NCBI RefSeq assembly: GCF_000264995.1
Contig: NW_006767437.1
Location: forward strand, 705,890-769,889
Direction of reading: 5' to 3'
Source of the DNA: Punctularia strigosozonata HHB-11173 SS5
Taxonomy: Eukaryota > Basidiomycota > Agaricomycetes > Corticiales > Punctulariaceae
DNA length: 64,000 bases
Shown: positions 35,834 through 46,196 of the stretch, piece after piece
Numbering within the stretch: position 1 is the stretch's first letter
How the letters are laid out: each line of letters begins with the position of its first letter
Program-made: the position numbers and the translations under genes
Notes under the pieces: model-generated
What the model was told of the DNA's origin: nothing
The model's input: the letters and a program-made list of their open reading frames with translations, nothing else
Database searches by the model: none

Positions 35834-37770
35834 ATGGTCCGCGTTCTTTCCCGTTCTGGAAACGGCGCTGCGGGACCCATAGTGAAAGGTTACTCAAGCA
35901 ACGAAATTTGCGACGAGTATCTCGGGGAGGTCGAGAAGGTGCTGCGTAAACTGGAGGAAACCCGGATCATCCACTACAAGTCGCCTCTCCTACTCGCCAT
36001 CGACGATTGCGATACTCTGGCGCATACAACAAAGACGAACCCTGCGTCTATACTCGATACGCTTTGCCATCTTCTTGAGTGCATCAAGGACCGATGGTTC
36101 ATGGCCGTCTTCGTGACGAGCAATTTCGGTGTCCGAGTTCGCCAGGCTGACTGAACCATGCGGATAGGCAATTCTGCCAGGCTCTTTGTGAACCCGCCTG
36201 GAAAGCTTGTGGATGTGGGAGGCCTGGCGCCTTACACCGAATTCAGCTTTGACGACAATGGCGGAGAGCCGATCGTTGGCGAAGATTCGATCACCTTGCA
36301 CACTGCTTGTAGTCTGGAATTCATGTGTCGTTTCGGCAGGGCACTGTGAGATGCGTTTTTTCCAGATCGCCCGTGGATGTCACTGAAGCCAAGTTCTCCA
36401 GATGGTGGTCGCTACTCAAGGCGACCGTAGATCCGGAAAGCATCCTGGCTTTCGCCCGGTTCAAGCTAGCCAAGGGTCAGGGGAAACAGGAAACATCGAG
36501 AGCTTCGACGCTCGCCGTCTACTGTGCGAGGTTGGGACTGAGATACGAGGCGTACGATGTGACGCAGGCGGAACAAGAAAAAGGCATGCAGGAGGAGATC
36601 GAGCAGGTTGAGTCCCACATGCGTGTCATCTTCGCGGCCCCCTCTCATCGGGAGTACTTCTACGCCGGAATGCCATCGGAACCCATACTCGCCGAAGCGG
36701 CCACTCGAATCATGGATAGCCATCCGGAGCTGCGTAACCCCGTCCCATTCCTCGTCACGAAACTACATGCTATGGTTGACAAAGGTTCGCGTGGTGAGTT
36801 GGCCACTCGCGTGCTTCTCATACGAGCGCGAGATGCCGCTGCGAACGGCCGCACTGGGCCTATCCTTCTGTTGGACTTTTTCAAAGCTCTCTTGGCCGAT
36901 GAATGGCATACGGTTCTTGGCGAGCGCTCTCCGAGAGGCAAGACCGCGCCCGGTCCAAGCATGGAGGAAGCTTTCAAGCGCTCCCATATCCATTTCACCC
37001 ACTTCGCCCAAGCGAAGGATGTGAGCGTGTACTCGACAAGGAACATCTGGGCGGGATTGGCGCGGGGATGCGCCTACGAATGCAAAGACAGCTCACCCTG
37101 GTTCGACTTCGCAATACCTTTTGTGATCGACATCGAGAAGCCCTTGAGCAGAGACAACGTATCTGTCGTGTTCTTCAATATCAAAGACAAAGGACGACTC
37201 CAGAGGCTCGTTCTTCCGCTTGAAGCCGACGAATCATATTCGGGAGAAAGGGCCCTAGAAAAGTTTGGATTTTTGTCGATATGCATCTGAAAGTACAACA
37301 TCCTGCATCCGAGGATCAAAAGGCTTCTGTCCCCGGTAGTGCTGGCACTCCACGCGACGATCAGAGCCGTCCGGAAAGTTCACGTGGAGCTTATTCTGAC
37401 CATGTTATGCCGGCTGTAAGTAGGGAACCGTCAGACTCCGAAAACCTGCAGCAAGTTCCTGGGCGGTACGACCTCACGATCATCGGCTCTTCGCCTGTGA
37501 TATTCAAAGTTATTGACAAGTCGGACTGGGAGGACAACCGCTGGGCACAACTAGTGGAGGAGAAGACCATGATCAGCGAACACCCCCAGAAAGATGGCGC
37601 GGGCGAGTATTATGCGGACCGCGATGCGTGGATCAAAGCCCTGCGAATGTATGAGCCATGTTTCGACGGCGACGACGATAGGTACGCATCGGCCAACGAT
37701 AAGGAGGGCAAGAATCCACCTGTAGAGGATTCGGTGACGGAGAGTGTGGCAATCAGCTTCACTGAGGCAT
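35834..37770 (+). pseudogene. Remnant of NTPase + nuclease-like (CR-effector type) gene
   Basis: Three plus-strand coding parts in order match, from memory, a family expanded in Agaricomycetes. First comes the second half of a P-loop NTPase core (a Walker B-like LLLAIDDCDTL and a sensor-like VFVTSN). Then comes a long helical and nuclease-like part with a PD-(D/E)xK flavour (FDFAIPFVID, then VVFFNIK), and last a charged tail. Such NTPase-plus-restriction-nuclease proteins resemble the Crinkler/CR-toxin class described by Aravind and colleagues. The NTPase front is missing, and the MITE at 35015-35746 lies immediately upstream. The copy looks broken, with about two or three breaks, and is treated here as a fossil. 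The family assignment is an inference. Confidence 0.5.
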
Positions 37771-38236
37771 AGCAATTCGCCATTGATCAGCACCCTGTAG
37801 GCGAGTGTGAATTCGTATTGTACGTGGAGATTGTGCGGTATGCGCACTGTACACGACGTGTATACATATCCCACTTGCATCACGTACGAGAACAAGTGCG
37901 ATTGCGGGGATTGTAGGCGGGATTGAAAAGGGTTTGACGCGAACATACACAGGCATGCTCTCTTTCCGCCACGAAGTTCGACGTTCCAGGCTTCAATTCT
38001 TCGCTGGCCAATACAGCAATACCAGCGAGCTCAAGTCGCGACAAGAAAGATGTGGCGAACAAAGACGGCTTACTTCGCTTCGGCCGCGACACCGACCTTC
38101 GACTTCATCGCTGGCGCATATAACCCTTCGCTCACACGTATCTTATCTTACTCATGATGTCATAACACACGAACCGACTGAGGCTTATCAGGTATTCGCC
38201 CGCTCGACAATCACCGGCCGTCCTGCGACTCACAGC
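37771..38236. promoter_or_regulatory. Intergenic with TATA element for the FAD oxidoreductase
   Basis: TATAA at 38119-38123 lies about 115 bases before the ATG at 38237 in GC-rich surroundings. No gene is seen. Confidence 0.45.
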
Positions 38237-39672
38237 ATGGACCCCACGCACAGAGACATCTGCATCGTCGGAGGAGGCATCATCGGCGTCTGCACGGCCT
38301 ACTTCATCGTGAACGACCCGGCCCACGACCCCACGCGGACGACAGTCACTCTCATCGAGGAACATGAGATCGCCGGCGCGGCCTCGGGCAAAGCGGGAGG
38401 GTTTCTCGCGTTGGATTGGCACGGGCCCGCGACGCAGTCGCTCGCGGCGCTGAGCTACCGGCTTCACCGCGAGCTGGCGGCGGAGTTCGACGGCGAGTCT
38501 GCGTGGGGGTATCGTGCAATGGACAGCGTATCTATTAGTGTCACGGCAAAGGCCAAAGGGGACATATTGGGGACGAAGGAACCAGAACCCAACACGGCGG
38601 TGGTGATATCTGCGTTGAGGGAGCTACCGGGACCTAGGGAGGGCGTGGTAGATATGCGTTGGCTGAATCCGGAGGCTCGGAGGAATGTCTGCGGAACGAA
38701 GGAAACCACGGCGCAGGTGTAAGTTACTCCTTCGTGTTGATGAGATATGTGTGGTAATTGTGACTGTCTTATATCGCAGGCACCCGCGGTTGTTCACGAA
38801 GGCATTGTTTTCCCGTGCTGAACAGAAGGGCATGCGGTTTATTCACGGGCACCCAGAGAGGCTTCATCGCAACTCCGACTCCCGGCCTACGTCCCTGGAT
38901 GTCACAAGCGCCGGTTGCTCAACACCAACAACCATCCCGTGCAGCGACCTCGTCCTGACCGCCGGGCCTTGGAGCGCACAGGTTGCAGAGACGCTAGGTG
39001 TCACCCCGGTACCACACATCAACAACCTTCCCGGCCATTCCATCCTCATCCGACCTCGAATTCCGATCAGCCCGCTCGCCGTCTTCGCTGGTATACGCAA
39101 TGCTAACACGGGTGCCTCCCGCAGCGCCAATGGCGGCGAGATCACGGAAAGCCCAGAGCTGTTCCCGCGTCCGGACGGAAGCGTGTACGTCGCGGGCGAA
39201 AACCACGCGCGGCAAATGCCGGCCAGTGCCAACGAGGTTGAGTGGCTGGTGGACGAGGAGATGATTCAGAGACTGGTCAGGGCAAGCGCACAGATTAGCG
39301 ATGCTTTGGCCGAGGGCGACGTCGAAGTCAAGCAGGTACGGCGCGATACAGGATGCTCCCTCTGATTTCCCCATTTGACCTACTCTGGTTGCCAGCTCTG
39401 CTACCGGCCCAGGACTCCCGACGGGAGGCCCTCAATCGGGAAACTCAACGAGCATGTATGGATGGCAGCAGGTACCCTTTTTCTACCAAACCTCCTCAGT
39501 TCGTCAGCAAGACTGATATCGACTCCTAGGCCATGGTCCGTGGGGGATTACCCTTGGCCCCGGCACAGGCAAGGTGATGGCTGAGCTGCTGCTCTACGGG
39601 CAAGCACAAAGCGCTCGTATAGGCGAACTTGACCCCCTGCGGTCCTTCGCTCAAGACAGGAGGGCACGATGA
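38237..39672 (+). CDS. FAD-dependent oxidoreductase (TDA3-like)
   Basis: Four exons (38237-38718, 38780-39335, 39396-39471, 39530-39672) give about 418 residues of the D-amino-acid-oxidase-like (DAO) fold. The N-terminus has the dinucleotide-binding ICIVGGGIIGVCTAYF with the acidic ribose-binding residue at TLIEEHE, followed by GAASGKAGGFLALDWH. The middle part has DLVLTAGPWSAQVAE, a typical FAD-site block. The C-terminus ends GPWGITLGPGTGKVMAELLL, the conserved last FAD-contact motif. Yeast Tda3, of this group, acts in retrograde trafficking from late endosomes, and other members oxidise amines. The substrate cannot be told from sequence. All splice junctions keep the conserved blocks in frame. 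Confidence 0.85.
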
Positions 39673-40845
39673 TCGTGGCTTCTCTACAACGAAGGAAGTT
39701 ACTCATGCAGGACGTTATCCTGGAGAGACAGGATTTCCGCTTTCCAGGATGAAGGCTCGGGATGCCATGCTCTGCCTGAAGCCTACCACACGTGAGATTC
39801 TCCGAGGCAGAATGATTAGCTTGTAGCATTGGGGTTTCAGCAAAGGGCATCTAGAAGGTCAACATTTTCCACTTGCAATGTTTGGTAAGCATCATTTGTG
39901 GGTGAGAGTGGATGGCATTGCAACCATCCCGAAATCTCCTGACCACGGCGGTGTAAGCTCCGCTCGACCGAACGCGGCCCTGATGATCCTGCATATACGT
40001 CTACGCCACGTAGAATGTGAGTGGAGGGTAGCGCAGGGTGCAGGGCTGGCTTACTTGCGAGGGACTTGCGGGTCGGCCAGGCATTCCTCTGCCATTCTTT
40101 TGGGATATGCCCACATCCGCCACAGCAGCTGAATTTACGCCTTGACGTGACCTCAGTCTCGCGACACGTGCCCAAAGTATCTCGGGTTCTACTCGTACTG
40201 AAGTACAGTCCCAGCAAATTGAACTAGGAGGGGCACTACAACAGGTTCCCCGCACAATTCCGGGATGCTCGCATGATAGTGGTTTTCGTCCTCGGGCGCT
40301 CCGGGAACTGAATGTAACAGAGCAGCTCCCGCCATCTTGTAGGTGCGCGCGACCATCTTGCGTATGGTCACGCCTGCGTACACCTCGGGGCGAGCAGATC
40401 GACCGGTGTGGTAGCAGCGTGAATGTCAGGAGGCGAGACAACTGGACGAGAAACGTTGTCGCAGCGGAATCGACCGGAGAAGCGCCAGATTATGTGACGG
40501 AGGCCATCCCAAACCTTTTCTGTATTGCCTATATCCATGTCGTGCTGTAGATCGCTGATATCCACGTCCTCAGTAATTCGGATGGACTCTACTAGAAGGA
40601 AAAGCCACCATGGTCGAGGACGGAAGCGTGAGAATTGGTACGCCAGTGTTCCCGGACACGGTGCCGCGGTCACGACCGCGCCTAATAGTAACATTGGTCA
40701 AACGCGACCTAAGTACTGTTCCTGGCTCAGTCATCCCAGGCCGGGCAAACGCGTACATCCTCCTGGGATCGCCGAAGACGAATAATAGAGCGATGGAGCA
40801 ATCTTGCCAACACGCAGTCTCCGTCCTCAACGTTCAATCATCGCG
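39673..40845. other. Intergenic, no supported gene
   Basis: Several open frames on both strands (for example minus 40694-40000) have some protein-like stretches but no domain, consistent splicing or start. One minus frame near 40100 has a cluster of Cys that is not a valid zinc knuckle. Confidence 0.4.
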
Positions 40846-42400
40846 ATGAGCTCTGTTCTAGGCTTCATCAAGCGCGTTAGGAATGTATGTGGTCACCAGA
40901 CTGCTGCTCCGCCTTTTGTCGCATGCTAATGCACATTTCATTACGTATTTCAGATATCGTCTCCGCCCGAGATTCCAAAGGCTGAGAACCCAATCCGCTT
41001 TGGTATCCTCGACGCAGCAAAGATTGCCCCCGAAGCCCTGATCAAGTCAGCGAAGAGTCATTCCGATGTTGTTGTAGCTGCCGTTGCGGCACGCGATAAG
41101 ACGAAGGCAGAGACGTTCGCGCAGAAATGGGGAATCAAGAAGGCATACAGTGGTCCTAACGGATACGACGGTCCGTATCACGATGCCCTGAACGAAAGGG
41201 GATGTTAACGGTGCATATGGACCTCCAGATCTCCTGGACGACCCAGAAATCGACGCCGTCTACAATCCGGTGAGTATCTATGATCTGTGCGTCTCAAGTT
41301 TAGCTTATGATGCATCCCTAGCTCCCGAACTCGTTACATTACGAATGGACCTTGAAAGCCTTATCTAAGGGAAAGCACGTTCTCTTAGAGAAGCCCAGCT
41401 CGGACACCGCCGAAGAAACCCGAAAGATGTTCGAGCTGGCGGAACAAAAGGGACTAGTCCTTCTGGAGGCGTTTCATTACAGGTATGGCTTAGGTGGGGT
41501 ACGTCGCAACTGAACCTCACCCGTGCATCAGGTTTCACCCTGCCGTACAACGTGCCAAAACTCTTCTAGATAGCGGCGAACTTGGTGCCATTAAGAATCT
41601 GACTGGTTATCTCACCTTACCCGACATTGGAATGTTCCCGAAGGATGACATTCGGTGGGATCTTTCCCTTGGTGGCGGATGTATGATGGACATGGGCGGT
41701 TTGTGGACGCTGTTCTGACCGTGCCTTGGATTGACTCCTTTGTTCATTAAGGCTACCCCTTAAGCGCCGTCCGCTTCCTCGCAGGGACTGACCCCGTCTC
41801 GGTGCTCAGCGCAGAAGCAGACATCAGGCCTCCTGCAGCCGGCCTGGTGGACAAGGGCATGACTGCAACGTTCGCGTTCCCCAACGACGTCACCGCCTCA
41901 ATAAAATGTCACTATGGCACGCCGTCCGCGCTGGGCTTCATCCCACGCCTTCCTGAACTCACCATCAAGGTGGAGTGCGAAGGGGGCGAGCTCACTTTGA
42001 CCAATTTCATCGCGCCAATGGTGTGGCACTCCATCACCGTCAGCAAGCGTGAGGGACGGGGACGCGTTACCAGGACGGAGAAGGCATACACTCTCGAGGG
42101 TGGCAAGGGTGAGCCATGGTGGACGACGTATGTTTTGTTCCTTGCGTGTGTAATTCTTTTGGTTGTCTTGCTGACGTGTGCTTATACAGGTATCGATACC
42201 AACTTGAGGCATTTGCGGACACACTGAAGGGGCGCACTCCGCATTACTGGATGTCTGCGGAAGATTCGGTCGCCAATATGTACTGGATCGAACGTGTCTA
42301 TGAGAAGGTACGGTCATTTCCACATGCGGTAGCCTCTTCGCGCTGACCACGTTCATAGACCGGGTTAAGGAGCCGACCGGCGTCGACTTTCGCACTATGA
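40846..42400 (+). CDS. Gfo/Idh/MocA-family NAD(P)-dependent dehydrogenase
   Basis: Multi-exon gene of about 380 residues resembling dimeric dihydrodiol dehydrogenase / D-xylose 1-dehydrogenase (NADP). The Rossmann part starts NPIRFGILDAAKIAPEALI and continues VAAVAARDKTKAETFA. An intron at 41171-41228 (donor GTCCGT, branch-like TTAAC) must be removed, giving GYDDLLDDPEIDAVYNP; without it the frame appears broken. The catalytic-Lys block is HVLLEKPSSDTAEE, and further on come LEAFHYRFHPA and GGGCMMDMGGYPLSAVRFL. A final intron leads to a short end YEKTGLRSRPASTFAL. The probable substrate is a sugar or dihydrodiol. The first exon codes for only 13 residues. Confidence 0.85.
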
Positions 42401-43403
42401 TCATTTCCACTATGTACCGCCCGGACGTATCCTAAACTCCGAGCCTCGGAAGGCAGAATCTTGTGGGTCACACTCGTCCTGAGACGGCTGTGAGCGGGCG
42501 GTGTGCGACATCAAGAATGGCGACTGGAGACTTGCCTGGTATCCCTCCATATTGGTTAAAAGAGGCATATAAGGTACCACGTGTAACGCCAGTGCTCTGA
42601 CAAGATATATGTGAAGTGGTGCAGTCTGTATCAGAAGTGCACAGGATTCGAGAAGATAGTGTTTTTGGTCATGGGCCATGCGCATAGAGTAGCGTGTGTG
42701 CAAACGTATATATGCGTAGCAACCCTCGTCTTCGTTGGGGCTGTAGCATTCAATACAGCGGCGATACTTACTAGCCAGTTACGCAACATTTAAGAGCAGA
42801 GCCTGGGTACACTAGGTACGGGAGTCCGAAACTATGGTCCATGGGAAACACGGGGTTAATGATGAGAGTTATGCGTGTAAATATGGGACTCCGTGCTGGA
42901 CGGTGGGGTGCTGAACGGTAAATGTGACGTTATAAAAAGACAACGGTGGTCAGAGAGCTAGGTCGGGGGAAGTAACACGGCTAGAGGTGGGGGAGGGGAG
43001 CAGGCCAAGAAAAGGTCTTGATGACGGTGTAAAAAAACCCTTCCTAAACGCGAATGCTGATCCGTTCCCAAGCGCGATCCTCCAGCGACGGCGCCGTGCG
43101 ATCGTCAGCTAGTACCCCCATGCCAACTTGAATAAGAGGTCAAGGAGCGTCCCTCACGTTATCGCGTACGGTCGAAGAATTCGAAGAAAACTGAGGCCGC
43201 GGATTTCAACGGTCCCCGATCGTGTTGTTTGAGCGTCAAGCCCTCACATAGGGCACTGGTCTCACGGCGTTTTAGAGTAGATGTTCGTCTCGCCTGGAGT
43301 TTCCGCGCGGTAATATACCGTCAATCATGATGTAATTGTTGTACAATGTTTTGTCAGGACACCTCTACGAATTCAATGCCACTACCATCGACTGCGCGCG
43401 CGC
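42401..43403. other. Intergenic, no recognised gene
   Basis: Nothing with coding character was found on either strand. The spacer separates the dehydrogenase and the BAS2-like gene, which converge. Confidence 0.5.
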
Positions 43404-44206
43404 CTATTTGGCCGGGGTGAACGGGATGTTGTCGAGCTTGGAGACGAACGCGGCCGCGGCCTGGACGAGGGGGTCGGTCGGGTTGCTGGTACCGCCCGCG
43501 ACGCAGTCGCTGAGGCCGAGCGCCTTGGCGACGCTGCAGTTGGGGACCGCGGTGCCGTGGCCGCACCCACCGGAGCCGTTGGTCTGCGCGACCGCAGGCC
43601 CGGCGCACTTGCCGGTGGAGAAGCCACAGCAGCCCTGCTGGCAATCCGAGTCGGCCGAGCACGTCTCGAACACCGTCTTCTTGCTGGACTGGTCCGCTGC
43701 AGGCGCGGCGGCTGCGGCCGGGGCGGCGGCGGCGTTATCGGAAGAAGAGGAGGAGGAGGAGGAGGAGCCGGAGGCGGGGGTGAAGGGGAGGCCGTCGAGC
43801 TTGGCGACGAATGCAGCGGCGGTCTGAACAGCGGGGTCCGCGAGGTTGCCGTTCACGGCGCCGGCGATGCAGTCCTTGAGGCCGAGCGCGGCGGCGACGT
43901 TGCAGTTGGGGGCAGCGGTGCCGTGGCCGCATCCGCCGGAGCCGTTGCTCTGCGCCACCGCAGGGCCGGCGCATTTGCCCGTGGAGAAACCGCAGCACCC
44001 CTGCTGGCAGTCTGAGTCGACGGAGCAAGGACCGGTGACGAACTGGTTGCCCCGGCGCGCAAGGGAGTAGCGCGAGGGAAGCTCATGACGAGCCTGGACG
44101 CCAAGGGCGACTGTGGTAAAAAGAGAAAGATTAGAATACGACACACGGAGATGTGTCCGTAATACACACCAAGGGAGAGGGCGACAAAAGTGGAGGTGAA
44201 CTTCAT
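43404..44206 (-). CDS. Secreted protein with two BAS2-like cysteine modules
   Basis: Two exons give about 247 residues. The protein opens with a signal peptide (MKFTSTFVALSLVALGVQA), split by an intron after codon 12, and then a dibasic SLARR that could be a Kex2 site. Two homologous modules follow. Each has eight cysteines in the pattern C-x5-C-QQGCC-GFSTGKC...GGC...PNC...DC and shares SDCQQGCCGFSTGKCAGPAV and NGSGGCGHGTA. A Ser/Ala/Pro linker (nine Ser, then Ala-rich) joins them. The single-module relative I recall is BAS2, the biotrophy-associated secreted protein 2 of Magnaporthe, a plant-infection protein with homologues in many fungi of unknown biochemical role. The duplication is internal and in frame. 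Secretion is confident, and an effector role is not. Confidence 0.85.
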
Positions 44207-44332
44207 GATTGGTGTTCGTTAATAAGAGGAGGGCGCGAAGAAGAGCAATTAAAACTGCGCAAGAAGGAACGTGGATTGCAGGAGTAGATGAGATCGACCA
44301 GTCGACTGAGGAACAGCGGAGTGTATTGAAGG

Positions 44333-44340
44333 TTTATATA
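44333..44340 (-). promoter_or_regulatory. TATA box of the BAS2-like gene
   Basis: TATATAAA on the minus strand lies about 127 bases upstream of the BAS2-like start codon, a typical position for a strongly expressed secreted-protein gene. The rest of 44207-44740 shows no supported gene, although one long minus frame runs through it. Confidence 0.6.
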
Positions 44341-44740
44341 CCTCGCAGTGTTGGCCAGTCCGGTCATCATAATCAACAGTGTTTCACCGAGTCGCGCTTC
44401 GTTTCCATGCCACATGCTTTTGACAACGCGCTCGAGAGACGAATCGCGATCCAGCAGTTCCAGAAGCACAGCGTTCTGCCTTGATCGGAGGTTTGATGCC
44501 GCCTCCCGTAGGCCGCACCGGACCCTAACTAAGCAAGTCTGTTCGCGCTGGTGAAGAGCCTTGATTGGTCGGAGACGCAGACATCGAGCAATTTGAGTCA
44601 GGTGAAAGAGGACGAAACCTTGATGCGCGGCATTGGGCATTGCCTGTCGTGCCAGCCACAGCGACAGGAGGACCGATCCGAAGAGAAACACGTTGGACGA
44701 CAGTAATAGGCAACGCCCGCTGCAACCGGTGGTCAGCGCT

Positions 44741-45230
44741 TCAGCGTTCGCCGAGCTCGATCCGGCTGACCCGCGAAAGCACAGCATTTTGAGCTGAGTA
44801 CTGATTGATCGGACGCATCACAACGTTGCTTCCTTCCGGCGATGAATCAGACGACAGGAAAAGTGCAATTCTGCAGGCTGGTACGGGGCCGTTGCTGTGT
44901 GCAGACGAAGGGGGGTCGGCCGTCCTCCTGCTGTGCCGTTCAGGCATAGGGACGCGTCTTCGAACCTTAACGCGATCTGGATCCTGGGGGCGAGCCATGC
45001 TCGATAGCATCCTGCACGGTTGGGTCGAGGTTGCATACTTACACCACGGATGACCTCCTTGAATGTATATATCCATTGGAACGGTATTAATTGCCGATGA
45101 ACGTTGAAACATTGATGTTGATCGTGAATTGCTACGCTTGGCCGTATGTATTCCGAGTCTGTCCACGTACCATTGTGAACACTGTCATATTCTTGGTCGA
45201 CTTTCATCCCAGTCCGCGAGGTGGTATACC
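44741..45230 (-). CDS. Possible gene, 3' exons only
   Basis: A minus-strand open stretch ending at a strong donor (GTAAGTATG, about 45042) joins in phase, over a 59-bp intron, to an exon that starts DPDRVKVRRRVPMPERHSR and ends at 44741. The joined C-terminus is basic and then Ser-rich, and looks like a real protein end. The 5' exons could not be placed and no domain is recognised. A membrane protein of the basidiomycete DUF6533 type is one possibility, but no TM segment is visible here. Confidence 0.35.
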
Positions 45231-46196
45231 AAGGTGAACAAGGCGTTGATGGCTCCGTTAGCCTTGCAACCGTTAATCGTCCGTTCCCTAGATTTGTTGC
45301 TCGAGTTATATGACGACAGGAAGACAGAACGAGTCGATAGTGAGCACTCGAGTGGTCACTTTCTACAGGATTTTGTACGCAGACCGCACTTCTGAGCATC
45401 AGGTCCTGGTCTTCAAGTTCAAGTTGTCCAGTAGCCTCTACGTGACGGGTCACAGGTGTCATGCGCCGCTGTCCCACGTTCCGTGACGGGACGCGTGTCT
45501 TTTAACTTGCGCGACGATTGCACCGCAGGCGTTCTAGTCGATGTCGATGAGAAAGCGCTCGATACTTGCTTTGGAGACGGCGGCATGCGCAGCGGCTTGA
45601 CAGAATATATCGACGCACTTCACGAGACAATACACCGCCGCAGCCCGCATGCGAATCCAGGCGCCAATAATGACCATCCAGTGCTGCGGCCTGAGATAGA
45701 TGTTCCCCAACATACGATGTGTTCCCTCGCCTTCTCACTGAACGCATCTCATGGGCTGTTCCGAAACTGCGAATTGCGAACCCTTCTCATGAGGGTGCTT
45801 GTAAAGTTCATGAGAACATCATGCCGCTGTCCGTACCCCTTCTCCCGCTCATGCTGTGAACTCACGAACTTTGCATCTCCGTTCGCGTGTTGGCCTTCAC
45901 AACGACCAGTAGCTCAGCTGCCTAACACGGCGACGTCTCAGTATCTTGATTCCATACAAGATCCTCATCGGCCGCGGAATGATACAAATGTGAAGTTAAC
46001 TTCACAATCGAAATACCCCACCAAGGTCGGGCTATACATAGTCGGCGGCATGTGCTCCTCTCAATTGCTTCTGTCTGCACAAAAATAACGCTCTGAGCGC
46101 GCCCATGGCAGTACGGTTGTCCACGAACACCCCCAGACAGTTATAGTAGCTCGTCATAAAACACGAACCTCCCCATCGTTAGATACCTGCACGACG
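45231..46196. other. No supported gene
   Basis: A 210-codon plus frame at 45456-46088 has no domain and irregular composition, and is probably chance. Confidence 0.4.

Noticed and set aside
39837-40217. Minus frame with Cys cluster resembling a CCHC zinc knuckle
   Set aside because: Spacing does not fit C-x2-C-x4-H-x4-C and the last Cys is absent. No splice or start support.
41160-41230. Apparent frameshift in the Gfo/Idh/MocA gene
   Set aside because: A 58-bp intron (41171-41228) with an acceptable donor, branch-like site and acceptor restores the expected family sequence.
45456-46088. 210-codon plus open frame
   Set aside because: Irregular composition, no domain, no neighbouring exon signals.
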